64,000 bases of DNA, from NCBI GenBank assembly GCA_964006375.1, contig OZ023262.1:89941654-90005653 (forward strand). Reading direction: 5' to 3'. The position numbers were made by a program, and so were the translations under genes. How positions within the stretch are numbered: position 1 is the stretch's first letter; the number at the start of each line of letters is the position of its first letter. Below are positions 42,672-64,000 of this stretch, piece by piece. The notes below the pieces were generated by a model that saw only the letters and a program-made list of their open reading frames with translations, searched no databases and had not been told where the DNA came from. The DNA comes from Tillus elongatus (Eukaryota; Arthropoda; Insecta; Coleoptera; Cleridae).

Positions 42672-44570
42672 GGTGTCGCATTGAAAACGAAACAGACCGA
42701 TTTGCGTCCAAAGATTTTTTTTTAAGAAACACTGAAACACGTCAATTTTAATATTGAGTGGGACATGTTTTGAAATAAAACTCAACTTTGTTACATCAAC
42801 CTCTTAAGGGTGATAACAACCCTTATATTTTAAATAGGGAACATGGGTCGAATGTTACATCATTTGAAAGCTCTTTCTTTTCTGAATTCAGCACACTAAT
42901 TTTTTTGGAAGTTTTATCAACTCGTTTAAAAATTATATTTATAGAGTTGGAGTTGCAAGAACGTATTTCATTCATTGTGATAAGAAATGCACTAATTAGT
43001 CATTTTTTCGTTAAAAAAAAACTAAAAACAAAACCAAACTTTCGAAAATTTTTATTCAGTTAAGTAAGTGTTCAAATTGTTGACCACCAGCTTCCATACA
43101 AAAGTACAAATTTTGTTCAAAACGAGCTCTGACATTATGGAGCATTTGTGGAGTTATTAGACGGCATAATTCAACAATGCGTCGTTGTAATTCTTCCAGA
43201 GACTCCGGTTCTGTTGCGAAAATTCTACTCTTTAAATGGCCCCATAGAAAGAAGTCAAAAGGAGTTAAATCCGGTGATCTAGGGGGCCACTCAATAGCAC
43301 CTCTACGCCTAATCTCTCTGTTCAAAAATTCCCTAACACGTTGTGAAAAATGCGGAGGAGCTCCATCTTGTTGAAACACTAATTGAGTTTCTTGATAGCG
43401 ATCATCATTTTCAACAATGTCAATTAGTAGAGGGTAAACGATTCTTCTAGTAACTCCAAATACATTTCGCCACTCAGATAGCCATCAAGAAAAATTGGTC
43501 CGATTACACGGTCTCCAAAAATGCCAGTCCAGACATAAAATGTCTGTGAAGTTTGAGTGTGGACTTTCTGTGTGAAAATTTCTTGGATTATTATCTGTCC
43601 AATAACGACAATTATGACGATTGACTGTAGAGTTTAATAAAAACGTACACTCGTCTGAAAAACAGATATTAAACATAAAGTTCCCGTTATCAGCTATTCG
43701 TGGAGTCATAGGTTCACAAAACTCCAGCTGCCGATCAAAATCATCTTCATTCAGTTGTTGTACAAGATGAATTTTATACGGGTGAAATTTATGATGCTTC
43801 AATATTCGCTGAATAGTTCTTCTTTTGACGTTTGAAACAGTGGGCAATTTTCTCGTGCTCAAAGTTCGGTCTGCAGCGATTTGTCCTAAAACTTAAATCT
43901 CAGTAGTCTCATTTCTAACCGGACATTCACGTTCAGGATTCCGTATTTTGTTGGCTACTGAACTACTTTGCAACTAACTTCAAAATGTATTTTCTGTTAA
44001 CATGTCTGTTCGGATGTCGTTCATTAAACAAATTTGCGGTACGGTTGGCACAGTCAACGTTTTTGAAAAAAAAAGTAATTATTTCAACTCTTTCTTCTAC
44101 AGAATACACCATTGTGAAATTAATTTTCGGTAGTACTATCAAGTATCAAACCGACCCATAAACTGAAACAATAAACCGCATTTCTCTCATTCCAATAAGA
44201 AATGTTCTGATAGTCAATTTTTTTGTTTACAAACCAACAAAACATTGACTATCAGCACATTTCTTATCGGAATGAGTGAAATGCGTTTTTGCATCTTCAA
44301 CTGTAAATAATTTTTAAACGAGTTGATAAAACTTCCAAAAAAATTAATGTGCTGAATTTAGAAAAGAAAGAGATTTCAAATGATGTAACACTCGACCCAT
44401 GTTCCCTATTTAAAATATAAGGGTTTTTATCACCACCCTTAAGGGGGGTATGTGACAAAGTTGAGTTTTATGCCAAAACATGTCCCCCTCAATATTAAAA
44501 TTTACCTGTTTCAGCGTTCAAAAAAAAATTTCTCTGGACGCAAATCGGTCTGTTTCATTTTCAATGCGCC

Positions 44571-44574
<4 letters not shown>
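42669..44574 (-). mobile_element. DD41D-a: long-TIR element nested in family A
   Basis: 1.9 kb, TIRs about 330 bp (42669-43000 and 44240-44574) with tips CAGGGTGTCGCATTG and [A]GGGTGGCGCATTG. Both tips abut (TA)n. A 40-bp interior hairpin ('gaaatgttctgatagtca' and its complement) lies at 44200-44270. The single gene is on the minus strand. Confidence 0.85.
43056..44112 (-). pseudogene. DD41D-a transposase, broken
   Basis: Starts MVYSVEERVEIIT at 44112, with FNERHPNRHVNRK (HTH), stops near 43980, then RRTIQRILKHHKFHPYK, FNICFSDECTF (first Asp), a frameshift near 43490-43380, FQQDGAPPHFSQRVREFL (second Asp) and WPPRSPDLTPFDFFLWGHL (third Asp). About 15 bp corresponding to FPGQW in the 50-kb sister copy are deleted, reducing the last spacing from 41 to 36. 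Ends EHLLN at 43056. Confidence 0.8.

Positions 44575-44649
<75 letters not shown>
44575..44649. repeat. (TA)n: family A array, right of insertion
   Basis: About 74 bp between the DD41D-a tip and the continuation of family A. Confidence 0.95.
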
Positions 44650-44653
<4 letters not shown>

Positions 44654-44852
44654 ATGTATGTGTCACACCGATAACTCAAAAAATAAAAAAGATGTGATAA
44701 CCAAATTTGTTAGGTAGGTTAACGATATAAAAGTTAAACTATATACCAAAATTTAGATTTATATGTTACAAGAAAAAAAAGTTATAATAAAATATTTTGT
44801 GCCAGATAATTTCTATGAAAATTCACTACCATAACGCACTTGCTGCGTCCAG
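44650..44852 (-). mobile_element. Family A, right half of split copy
   Basis: Continues 'tgtcacaccgataactcaaaa' as expected after the array, then an internally deleted body, ending AAAATTCACTACC..GCACTTGCTGCGTCCAG at 44852. Confidence 0.75.
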
Positions 44853-45227
44853 GCTCTTTGAATGTTTAATTGATAATTCATAATAATAATTTAAAATGTT
44901 TCATTGGTATTATTTTTAGACAGATGCTACAGATTTGCTTATATTTTTTTTTAACACAAGTAGTCAAATTTCTTTTTTTTTTGCAAAATTTCGAAAAATT
45001 ATCACTTTTTAAATATGCAACAATATAGGTAAGTTTCTGCAACAAAAATTCGATGACGTTATAACTTCAGTTTCCATATTTGGAAAAATATGCCAATTTG
45101 GCTACAAATAGACCTTACTCAATCCCATTTAAGAAGTTCTTTCATATTTTTTCCATCGTTTTTCCTTTCCTAATAATAAAACTGAGATCAAGCTTCGCTC
45201 ACCCTGTGCTAAAAAACGTAAATGATC
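44853..45227. other. No gene seen
   Basis: AT-rich with T8-T9 runs. Confidence 0.45.
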
Positions 45228-45296
45228 TCCTATTGGAAGTCGAACTCAGGACCTTAGAAATCCGAGGCACCCGATCTTACTACTGAACCTCAAAGG
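45228..45296 (-). repeat. tRNA-like head (SINE or tRNA pseudogene)
   Basis: The minus strand reads GAGGTTCAGTAGTAAGA (A-box-like) and 44 bp later GAGTTCGACTTCC (B-box-like), the correct promoter spacing for pol III. The anticodon stem does not fold well, and no SINE body matching 32.7 kb follows. Confidence 0.4.
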
Positions 45297-45367
45297 GGGC
45301 AATATTAGCAATTTAATAATAGTACATTTTCATTCGAAACACAATGTTGTAATAATATTTATTCTTG

Positions 45368-45371
<4 letters not shown>

Positions 45372-45424
<53 letters not shown>
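45372..45424. repeat. (TC)n microsatellite
   Basis: About 26 perfect units. Confidence 0.95.
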
Positions 45425-45428
<4 letters not shown>

Positions 45429-45540
45429 AATATCAACAATGAGGTTTGCTTCATATAATCTTATAACAAAACGAATAAGTTCAATTTGCCGTAGCGCCAT
45501 TATTTCGGAAGTATTCCTCCATGGTAAAAGTTCTTAGTAG

Positions 45541-45783
45541 AAAATTCAATATTGTCTCTCTAGGAGACTAATATCTCTTCTGAAACGTTTTCTCAAGCAT
45601 GAGTACATCGGAGAGTTGGTAGATGCAAACTCCTCTGAAATAATTCACCTTCTTAACAGTAAGACCATCACGGGGAGTGGATTGAAGCCATTCAACACCT
45701 CGAAGTGCTCGGTTTACAATGCGACTATTGATAGCAGTCGAGGCCGAAGTGCCATATCGGGGGGAACACAGACTGTTGTGTGA
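45541..45783 (+). CDS. Unassigned open segment, possible exon or retrocopy
   Basis: 80 codons without a stop, in sequence richer in G+C than its flanks: RRLISLLKRFLKHEYIGE.., SSEIIHLLNSKTITG.., ending GGTQTVV and stop. It has no ATG start and is preceded by an in-frame stop at 45538. I cannot place it in a family with confidence. A degraded retrocopy of a host gene is the likeliest reading. Confidence 0.2.
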   Translation, partial: KIQYCLSRRLISLLKRFLKHEYIGELVDANSSEIIHLLNSKTITGSGLKPFNTSKCSVYNATIDSSRGRSAISGGTQTVV

Positions 45784-46424
45784 AATGGAATTTGAAATTT
45801 TGGAGACCCAAGAGTGATGTAAAAATACACTTTCAGTGGGGTAAAAACGTCGTTTTCTTTTTATTGCATTACTGAAAATATACTGAAGGTGACAAGTACT
45901 GCAATGAAGTTACGTGTTATGGAATTTTATATCCATTTTTATATCCGCGAAAGTGGGATTAAAATTTCTTGATGGTGACAGTGTAATTTAAATATATCAA
46001 GTTTTATACGAGCGAACAATTTTATTTTAAAGTATACGCGAACAAATTAATTCTCTTTTATCCTCTTTTTACAGACATAGACACAAATTTTATTAGCCGT
46101 TATAAAACAGACAGGATCACACAAATGACTTTCATACTTTTTTACCGAGATGCTTTTATTTATTATAAAATATGGTGAAAGATGTGAGTTTTAAAGGCAT
46201 TTCAAAAACTCTAAAGTGAAAAAGTGAAATTGAGTAGGAATAATTTTGTCACGTTTATATTAAATTGTTTTTCTACTCGTGTTAAATAATATTTGCATTA
46301 CAAGAGACTATCTGACGAATAGCGTTAGTCATAATATACAGTACTCTAAGAATAATGGCAAAATTACTTTACGTATTTTTTAGGGATAAGGGAAAAATTA
46401 CTTAACATATTGTTTTTACAATTC
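45784..46424. other. No gene seen
   Basis: AT-rich. Confidence 0.45.
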
Positions 46425-46435
46425 AAATTCGTTTG

Positions 46436-46803
46436 ATGTACCTCGGTGGTTCAGGGGTAAGAACGTGTGCCTCTGAACCGAACGGTACTGGGTTCGATCC
46501 CAGGGTACTCCTTTCACTTTTTCAGTACGAACTGTAACATTAACATCAACCGAGGTTCTGGCATTGTATTTGAGCAAGTTGGATGTCTGCACGTTCCGCC
46601 CTTCGAAGGGGGCGTAAAGCCATCGGTCCCGTGTCCATGAGATGTTGGGCACGTTAAAGATCCCTACCCTCCTTACAGAAAGGCAGGGGTTCGGCAAAAT
46701 TTCCAGGATAGGGAGGTGAAACTGTTCCCTGGCGTCGGTGATTGGCCATAGTCGCAGAAATAGGCCGACGTTAAAGAAACAAAACACACACACAGACACA
46801 CAC
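46436..46803 (+). mobile_element. tRNA-derived SINE, second full copy with 11-bp TSD
   Basis: Same family as 32749. The head is CCTCGGTGGTTCAGGGGTAA with a perfect B-box GGGTTCGATCCC. The body has 'cgttccgcccttcgaagg', 'gggcacgttaaagatccct' and 'gtcggtgattggccatagtc', and the tail is (CA)-rich. TSD AAATTCGTTTG at 46425-46435 and 46804-46814. Confidence 0.9.
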
Positions 46804-46944
46804 AAATTCGTTTGTTTATGCGAATTATAGATGGTCTATATCAAACATAGATAACTTCAGTAAGGTTGTTAAAATAAAACACCAGATTTATAAAGATGCA
46901 GTCTCCCTCGTTTTAGTGAATTTTTATTCAAATAGAGATGAATC

Positions 46945-49516
<2,572 letters not shown>

Positions 49517-49578
<62 letters not shown>
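49517..49578. repeat. (TA)n linker between DD41D-b and DD41D-a'
   Basis: About 60 bp. Confidence 0.95.

Positions 49579-54331
<4,753 letters not shown>

Positions 54332-54396
<65 letters not shown>
54332..54396. repeat. (TA)n linker between the pogo-like element and DD41D-c
   Basis: About 64 bp. Confidence 0.95.
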
Positions 54397-54399
<3 letters not shown>

Positions 54400-54830
54400 G
54401 GTAGCCCATTATTCTGGGATTCCTCGATATCTCTTAAGATATTCAAGTTATCAAAAAATTTTTAAAACAAAGGTTGCTTTGTTTTTGAAGTTGTATAACC
54501 TAAAATTATTTTAAACTATACAGCATGTCCCATAAGGCACCGGCAGCATGCAACTTTGATATTTTAAATGGAATACCCTATCTATTATTACACATTTCGA
54601 TCCTACTTAAAATTTCAATGTTACTTTATATAAGGTACTATATGTCATAAATCAATAGTTTTTGAGTTATTCAATTTTTTCTACAAAATTTGACACTTGC
54701 ACAGGTTTGCAAAAAACCTAATACTTCCTCTGCAAACAAAGATATCAAGATGTTTCTTGGTGTAAGCTTAAGCTTAATATTGTTAAACTACGGATAAAAT
54801 GTTATACTTAGATTTGCAATATACAGGGTG

Positions 54831-54867
<37 letters not shown>

Positions 54868-57272
54868 TATTATTATTATTATTGGATAACTCAATGCCTC
54901 GAAGGCCTATTTTAGTAAACAAGCTTATGAACTTACCTTTTATTAAGGAAAGGTCAATTGAAAAAGATGTTATAAAAGATCGTATTCTCGTAGTTATATA
55001 AAACTACTATATTAGATTGTCTTCAAGTATTCTATTAAATATGTTAAACAATTAAATATGGAGTTTACGGGAAAATATCACTCATGATTAAATTATTTAA
55101 ACTAGTAAACACTGTAATAATTAAATAATAGTCAATATAATAATGTAATATTCAACAACAAAATTATTAATGAAAGGCTCAAATTCATTTCCATTATGCT
55201 GTACACAAAGATTTAATCTCTTTATGAAATTGCATCCTACATTCGACAACATTTCTGCAGTCACTAGCAAAAAGGCATTGCTTATGCGCTGGTACATGTC
55301 TTCTCGTGTTATTACAGGTATATTATAAACAGTATTTTTCAGAAAACCCCAAAGAAAAAAGTCTAATTTACTAATATCAGGTGATCTCGCAGGCCACAGA
55401 GTCATACCTATTCGGCCAATTCATTTATTTGGGTACTTTTCATTTAGGAATTGAATAATGGTTCAAGTGAAATGCACTGGAGCCCCATCATGCTGAAACC
55501 ACATGTCTCGCCTTATTTCCAAAGGAATCTCGGGAAGAATAGTTTTTAATAATTCTAAATACTGGGCACAAGAAAAGCGTTCCTCAAAGAAGTGTGGTCC
55601 AATAAGGTAGTGCTAAAAAATACCAGCCCATACATTTATGGTCCATCTATGCTGGTTATCAATTGCCAGTGCTCCGTGGGGATTTTATGTTGCATAATAA
55701 TGTCACTTGTGTCTATTTAATAAACCATTGCTATGAAATGTACATTCGTCAGTGAATAATACTTTATCAAAGAAACTGACATTTTATTCACTTTTTGGAG
55801 TGCCATAGAGCAAATGTAACCTTTAGCTGATGATCCTGATCACTTAAATATTGGGTGACACATATACGGTAGGGATGATACTTGTTCGTTTTAATTATTC
55901 TTTGTACTGATGTTCTAGAAATGTCTAAATACTCACTCACATCCTTGGCGCTTCTTTGAGGTTCTTCTATTACAGCCAGCAATACATCTTCCTGTACAGC
56001 TTAAGTTAGTACAGAGTTAGTTCCTTTATGTTTATTGTTAGAAACGCTACCGGTTTCCTCAAATATTTGCTTCCACTCTTGAAATCCAGTTTTTATTGGC
56101 GATCTCCTCTCTGGATACCGCTCTCTGTAAACCCTTGAAGTCAGAAAACAGTTCATGTGGCACTCTCCTAATATAAACACGATATCTGCAAGCTCTTCTT
56201 TACTGAAATTCATTTTAATAGGCACGCGTACTTAATTACAATTAACAAGACAAGTACTTTTTGTCAGTTTATAGCTTCTGTCAGAATATTTTAATTTCTC
56301 AAGTGTCATAGCCTACCTATTATGATTTATTAATTCATTTACAAACCATCTATCTTTTTCAGTTGACCTTTCCTTAATCAAAAGAAATAGACCTTCGAGG
56401 CATTTTGTTATCCAATAAAACGACGGAAATTCTAGTAAATAAACTATTCACATTGTAATGTTAATTTTTTGCTAAATTTGATGCAACTCCTATAAGACAC
56501 ATACAATATCTTAAGATCTTCTTTGCTGTTATAGATTGTTATTAAAACACGTTTGACCTGAAAGAGTAAGTTTCTACAAGTTCAACTACCTATAAGAATA
56601 TATTGTGATAGTATTTGTTTGCCAAACTGACTAAATGATGCCAAAGCGTACTCATTAATTAGATACTATTCAATTCGACCCAATAAAATAAAGAGTTGAT
56701 TGTAACCTTAAAACTATATGTAATAGGGGTATAGTATGCACCATAGATCGAGGCAGAATTGAATTCTCTATAAGATTCAAAAAATATATATAGGGTGTTT
56801 CATTTGAAAAAAATAAGTTTTTAGCGTGTGAAATATGGCAAAGTGAACAGTCTAGATAAACACCCATAACATTTTATCCGTAGTTTAACAATATTAAGCT
56901 TAAGCTTACAACAAGAAACATCTTGATATCTTTGGTTGCAGAGGAAGTATTCGGCATTTTGCAAACCTGTGCAAGTGTCAAATTTTTTTGAAAAAATTGA
57001 ATCACTCAAAAACTATCGATTTATGATATATAGTACTTTATATAAAGTAACATTGAAATTTTACGTAGGATCTAAATGTGTAATAATATATAGGGTTTTC
57101 TACTTAAAATATCAAAGTTGCATGCTGCCGGTAACTTATGGGACATGTTGTATAGTTTAAAATAATTTTAGGTTATACACCTTTAAAACAAAGCAACTTT
57201 GTTTTTAAATTTTTTTGATAACTTGAATAGTTTAGGAGATATCCAGGAATCCCAGAATAATGGGCTAGCCTG
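54397..57272 (-). mobile_element. DD41D-c: long-TIR element
   Basis: 2.88 kb. TIRs of about 420 bp (54397-54820 and 56860-57272) with tips CAGGGTAGCCCATTATTCTG and CAGGCTAGCCCATTATTCTG, and shared 'gcatgctgccggtaactta'-type words in complement. (TTA)n at 54835-54885. The right tip is separated from DD41D-d by only TATATATA. The gene is on the minus strand. Confidence 0.85.
55121..56225 (-). pseudogene. DD41D-c transposase, decayed
   Basis: MPIKMNFSKEELADIVFILG.., CFLTSRVYRERYPERRSP (HTH) from 56225, stop near 56003. Then SAKDVSEYLDISRTSVQRII and KYHPYRICVTQYL, further lesions, a recognisable second-Asp region near 55480 ('QHDGAPVHF'-like), and WPARSPDISKLDFFLWGFLK (third Asp), ending EPFINN. 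Several stops make it the oldest gene in the chain, though its TIRs remain clear. Confidence 0.75.
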
Positions 57273-57280
57273 TATATATA

Positions 57281-61442
<4,162 letters not shown>

Positions 61443-61523
<81 letters not shown>
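61443..61523. repeat. (TA)n, right end of the transposon chain
   Basis: About 81 bp. The LINE RT frame is cut at its left edge; the right side is unique sequence. Confidence 0.95.
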
Positions 61524-61525
<2 letters not shown>

Positions 61526-62869
61526 TGAATCTGAGTAATCTGGTTACATGCGAATATTTTGTATGAAAATTTGATAAAAAGATTATTATAACGGTATCAG
61601 ATAGCTATGTTCAAAATTTACATGTTTTTGGGTTCTACTAAAATTGTAGAATTAGTCAAGAATCTTTTGCATCTCTTTTTAAAGACGTTGCTACTGAAAG
61701 TCATCAACATCTGTTGTGGTAAATGTAATCGAATAGTCGTTTCCACTAAATTGCTTTTCTGTATCCTATATCCATGTTTTTAAACAATTCAGAACGAAGT
61801 GAAAGATGTTATATTTAAAGTCATGTTGTCGGTTCTTCGCTGAAATATAAAGCTACTCTCTATCCATTTTATACGCATTATTGTTGATCCTATTTCATTG
61901 GCATTTTATGTAATTTGACAATGTGAAACCGATATTTCACAAAGATGTTGCCTTTTAGAAGTGTCTTGATACAAATGGCTTATCTCGTTAGACTTCCACT
62001 TTTGAAGTGGCTGTCACTGCCAGTTTTTTTTTTATAAAACGATATTTTTCATGTTTTTGTAACATTAAACCGGCTTAGGCTCACTTTGTCATTGACATTC
62101 AATTAGCCCTCCGGAACAGAATGCAATATCAAACAGGCAACTACAATAGGCCCCAATTGGTATTAATTAATTGATATACATTGTAAATTAATGCTCGAAG
62201 CCGTAAGCGAAATTAAAAATAAGAGTCAGCATGCCAGTGATTTTAAAACCGATTTTATTTAGTTGGCAGCCATATTTAAATAAATAATATGTTTCAACGA
62301 CAAACAGAAACAATATAAAAATGGTAGCATCAAAAATTTGTTACGGCAGCAAATTTTCATGTAAATTTAGATAGTTTTTTTAGCAGACTTCCAAAATTAA
62401 AAGTCTAAATTTTAATATCACTGCAGTCCAGCCGGGACTTGTGTAAGATGTATAGCAGGTGACACAGACCGGTTTCGTCCTTTTTGGGCTCTTCAGTGAC
62501 TGAAGTGATGATGGTTAGCGAGTAATTTACCGCACGTCGTGGTAATAGGCGGGGAAGTACTTATTTTCGGTCCCTAGTTTTTCCCACAGTTTTTTACGCT
62601 CTACGTGAAAGCTACTGTGGAAGCCTAGAATTGTCACAAAACCAAAGATGGCACTTCGCTATATTTTGCACCACATTAGATGTAAGTGTCTGCCTTAAGG
62701 CCGACCAGTGTCGATGAGTCATACACTTTATTCCTACCTCATACCTCCTGGTGATATCCTACCGTACCGTATCGCAACATACGTTTGCTTAAAGCGCCGT
62801 AATCACACGAACGAAAAAGAAAAGCTTCTCTTTTTTTTATTTGATGGGGATAGAGTATTGTTTTTTTTT
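61524..62869. other. No gene seen
   Basis: AT-rich, no clear frame. A word at 62341 ('acggcagcaaattttcatg') weakly resembles a family A end. Confidence 0.4.
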
Positions 62870-64000
62870 AATTTCAACAACACACAACGAGGGCTTACAG
62901 CCTAAATACTATCGTACCGTGCGTGTCGACAAGGAGGAAAGAGGCAACTTGTTAATTCTGGACTTGAAGTTTTGGAGGTTCGAAGGAGAAGGAAAAACAT
63001 GTGCCGGCAAGGAATTCCACAACTTAGAAGTCCTCCGGACAAAAGAGCGGGCATAACAGGATGTTCTATGTCTGGTGACCTGGACAGTAAAATGGTGCAT
63101 TCGCTCTGTTCCCCTGGTAGATCTGTTGGAGCAGCAGGTGGAGGAACTATGGAAGAAAGCTCTTCTGAGCAGTGCCCTTGCAGATATCTATGAAACAGAG
63201 AAAGGTCACCAACGGCACGTCGGTGGGCAAGGAATGGCAGCCTTCGGGTAAGGGTAGGGTCACCAATTAGACGTATAGCTCTCTTTTGAATGGCGTCCAG
63301 GATAGAGAGTGTAGAAGCGGCAGCAGCACCCCAGATGTGGGAGCAGTATTCGAGGTTTGGTCTTATTTGTGAAGTATATAAAGTATAGAGATTAGCTAGT
63401 GAAAAATATTTGCGAGCCCGGAAGAGGAAACCTAATTTCTTAGCAGCCTCTTCTGCAATTGATGTCACATGTTTTTTTTTTCTTCTTTTTTTTCCCTCAG
63501 GGCTCGTCCGCGGCCTTGCCGCCCTGATAGCATATATGTCACATGTTGGTGCCAATTGAGATTTCGATCCACAGAGATGCCAACAAGTGAAAAGGACTCA
63601 TTACTTTCAATAACTTGGTTGTTTATTGTGATGAGTCTAGGGCTGGTGTATCTCTTATGAGAAAGAAAGCAAGACTGTGATTTGGTGGGGTTGAATTGTA
63701 CAAGATTTCTACTTTCCCAGTCTAATATTTTTTGGAGATCCGCGGAGATAGAACCCTCCATGAGTCTGCGATCCTCATCTAGTTGGGCTAAAGAGACAGG
63801 CTTAGTGTATTGTATATTGGAGTGGATGGTGCTGTCGTCCGCGTAACTGTGAACTGGGTTGGATGTGCTAGAGAGGAGGTCATTGATGTGGAGAAGAAAC
63901 AAAGTAGGGGCTAAAGCTGAACCTTGAGGAACTCCTGCCATAATTGGATACAGTTTAGAGAAATGGCCATCCACGACAACAGAAATGCTCCGGTTGGAGA
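62870..64000 (-). pseudogene. LINE reverse transcriptase copy (lineage 2), continues beyond window
   Basis: The minus strand enters at 64000 with MAGVPQGSALAPTLF (motif B), HSYADDSTIHSN (intact catalytic YADD), LVQFNPTKSQSCFLSHK, LVGISVDRNLNWHQHVT. It is then interrupted by a 65-bp insertion and resumes SIAEEAAKKLGFLFRARKYF, YCSHIWGAAAASTL, IQKRAIRLIGDP. A frameshift near 63110 precedes the C-terminus SRINKLPLSSLSTRTVR. The 3' UTR starts at 62906. It is the best-preserved copy of the lineage at 37.2 and 40.7 kb. Confidence 0.85.
63472..63536 (-). mobile_element. 65-bp retroposed hairpin RNA with A-rich tail
   Basis: Inserted in the LINE between identical 9-bp repeats TGTCACATG (63463-63471 and 63537-63545). 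On the minus strand it is a G+C-rich sequence whose arms TCAGGGC and GCCCTGA pair around a loop with GGCAAGGCC, followed by GGG and about 25 A-rich bases. TSD plus A-tail is the mark of LINE-driven retroposition of a small structured RNA or an RNA 3' fragment. The source RNA is not recognised. Confidence 0.65.

Noticed and set aside
45372..45424. (TC)n tract as a GAGA-factor element
   Set aside because: A perfect 53-bp dinucleotide run with no promoter nearby is better explained as a plain microsatellite.
45541..45783. Assignment to a ribosomal protein because of a short KH.YIGE-like resemblance
   Set aside because: The resemblance covers only a few residues and needs gaps; not enough to name it.
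56793..56866. A separate tiny element inside DD41D-c marked by AGGGTGTTT..AAACACCC
   Set aside because: The outer bases align with the inner edge of the DD41D-c terminal repeat, so it is better read as part of that arm.

Overview
The window looks like AT-rich, TE-dominated chromosomal DNA from an arthropod, most likely an insect. The reasons are DD34D and DD41D mariner relatives, a Penelope-like element, several LINE lineages, a tRNA-derived SINE, one eukaryotic-type tRNA-Leu, and short interstitial runs of TTAGG/TCAGG, the insect and beetle telomere motifs. Coleoptera is possible but not shown. No confidently recognised host protein-coding gene is present. Nearly every long reading frame is a transposon gene or a translation of (TA)n. 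About 25 (TA)n tracts, mostly 50-190 bp, make up roughly 2.2 kb.

Layout. 0-7 kb: a MITE, a GATA-site cluster (1.34-1.69 kb), a 5'-truncated Penelope-like element between inverted flanks (2.07-3.72 kb), and a decayed mariner (4.67-5.67 kb). 6.9-11 kb: a candidate TATA promoter with a small exon, a tandem duplication with a TCAGG-type junction, large TA/CA microsatellites, and a GC-richer segment. 12-17 kb: a LINE 3' fragment, a DD41D relic and a mariner relic, the last two cut off at TA arrays. 18.97-21.58 kb: a DD41D element with about 464-bp TIRs and an apparently intact transposase that needs removal of a 147-nt GT-AG intron. 21.6-25.3 kb: two head-to-head copies of a 1.2-1.36-kb repeat (called family A here) with a TA microsatellite inside and a 12-bp terminal hairpin. 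25.5 kb: tRNA-Leu(TAA). 27.65-27.9 kb: a small secreted-protein-like exon with a TATA box. 28-41.9 kb: more family A, a SINE, and three LINE lineages. 42.4-44.9 kb: a DD41D element nested in the TA array of a family A copy. 46.9-61.5 kb: six elements laid end to end with only (TA)n between them. In order these are DD41D-b, DD41D-a', an intact pogo-like element with a PHD finger, DD41D-c, DD41D-d and a truncated LINE. 62.9-64 kb: a LINE running off the window, itself interrupted by a 65-bp retroposed hairpin RNA.

How it fits together. Family A carries a TA microsatellite wherever it inserts. TA-targeting IS630/Tc1/mariner elements then appear to land in those arrays. Each insertion leaves TA tracts on both sides, so the locus stays a target and elements accumulate like beads on a string. 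Several elements lose their tips or halves exactly at arrays, so recombination between arrays, or misassembly through them, has also shaped the locus. The parts that look functional are the pogo-like gene (52.1-54.0 kb), the intron-bearing DD41D gene (19.8-21.1 kb) and perhaps the LINE reverse transcriptase 3' half (60.3-61.4 kb).
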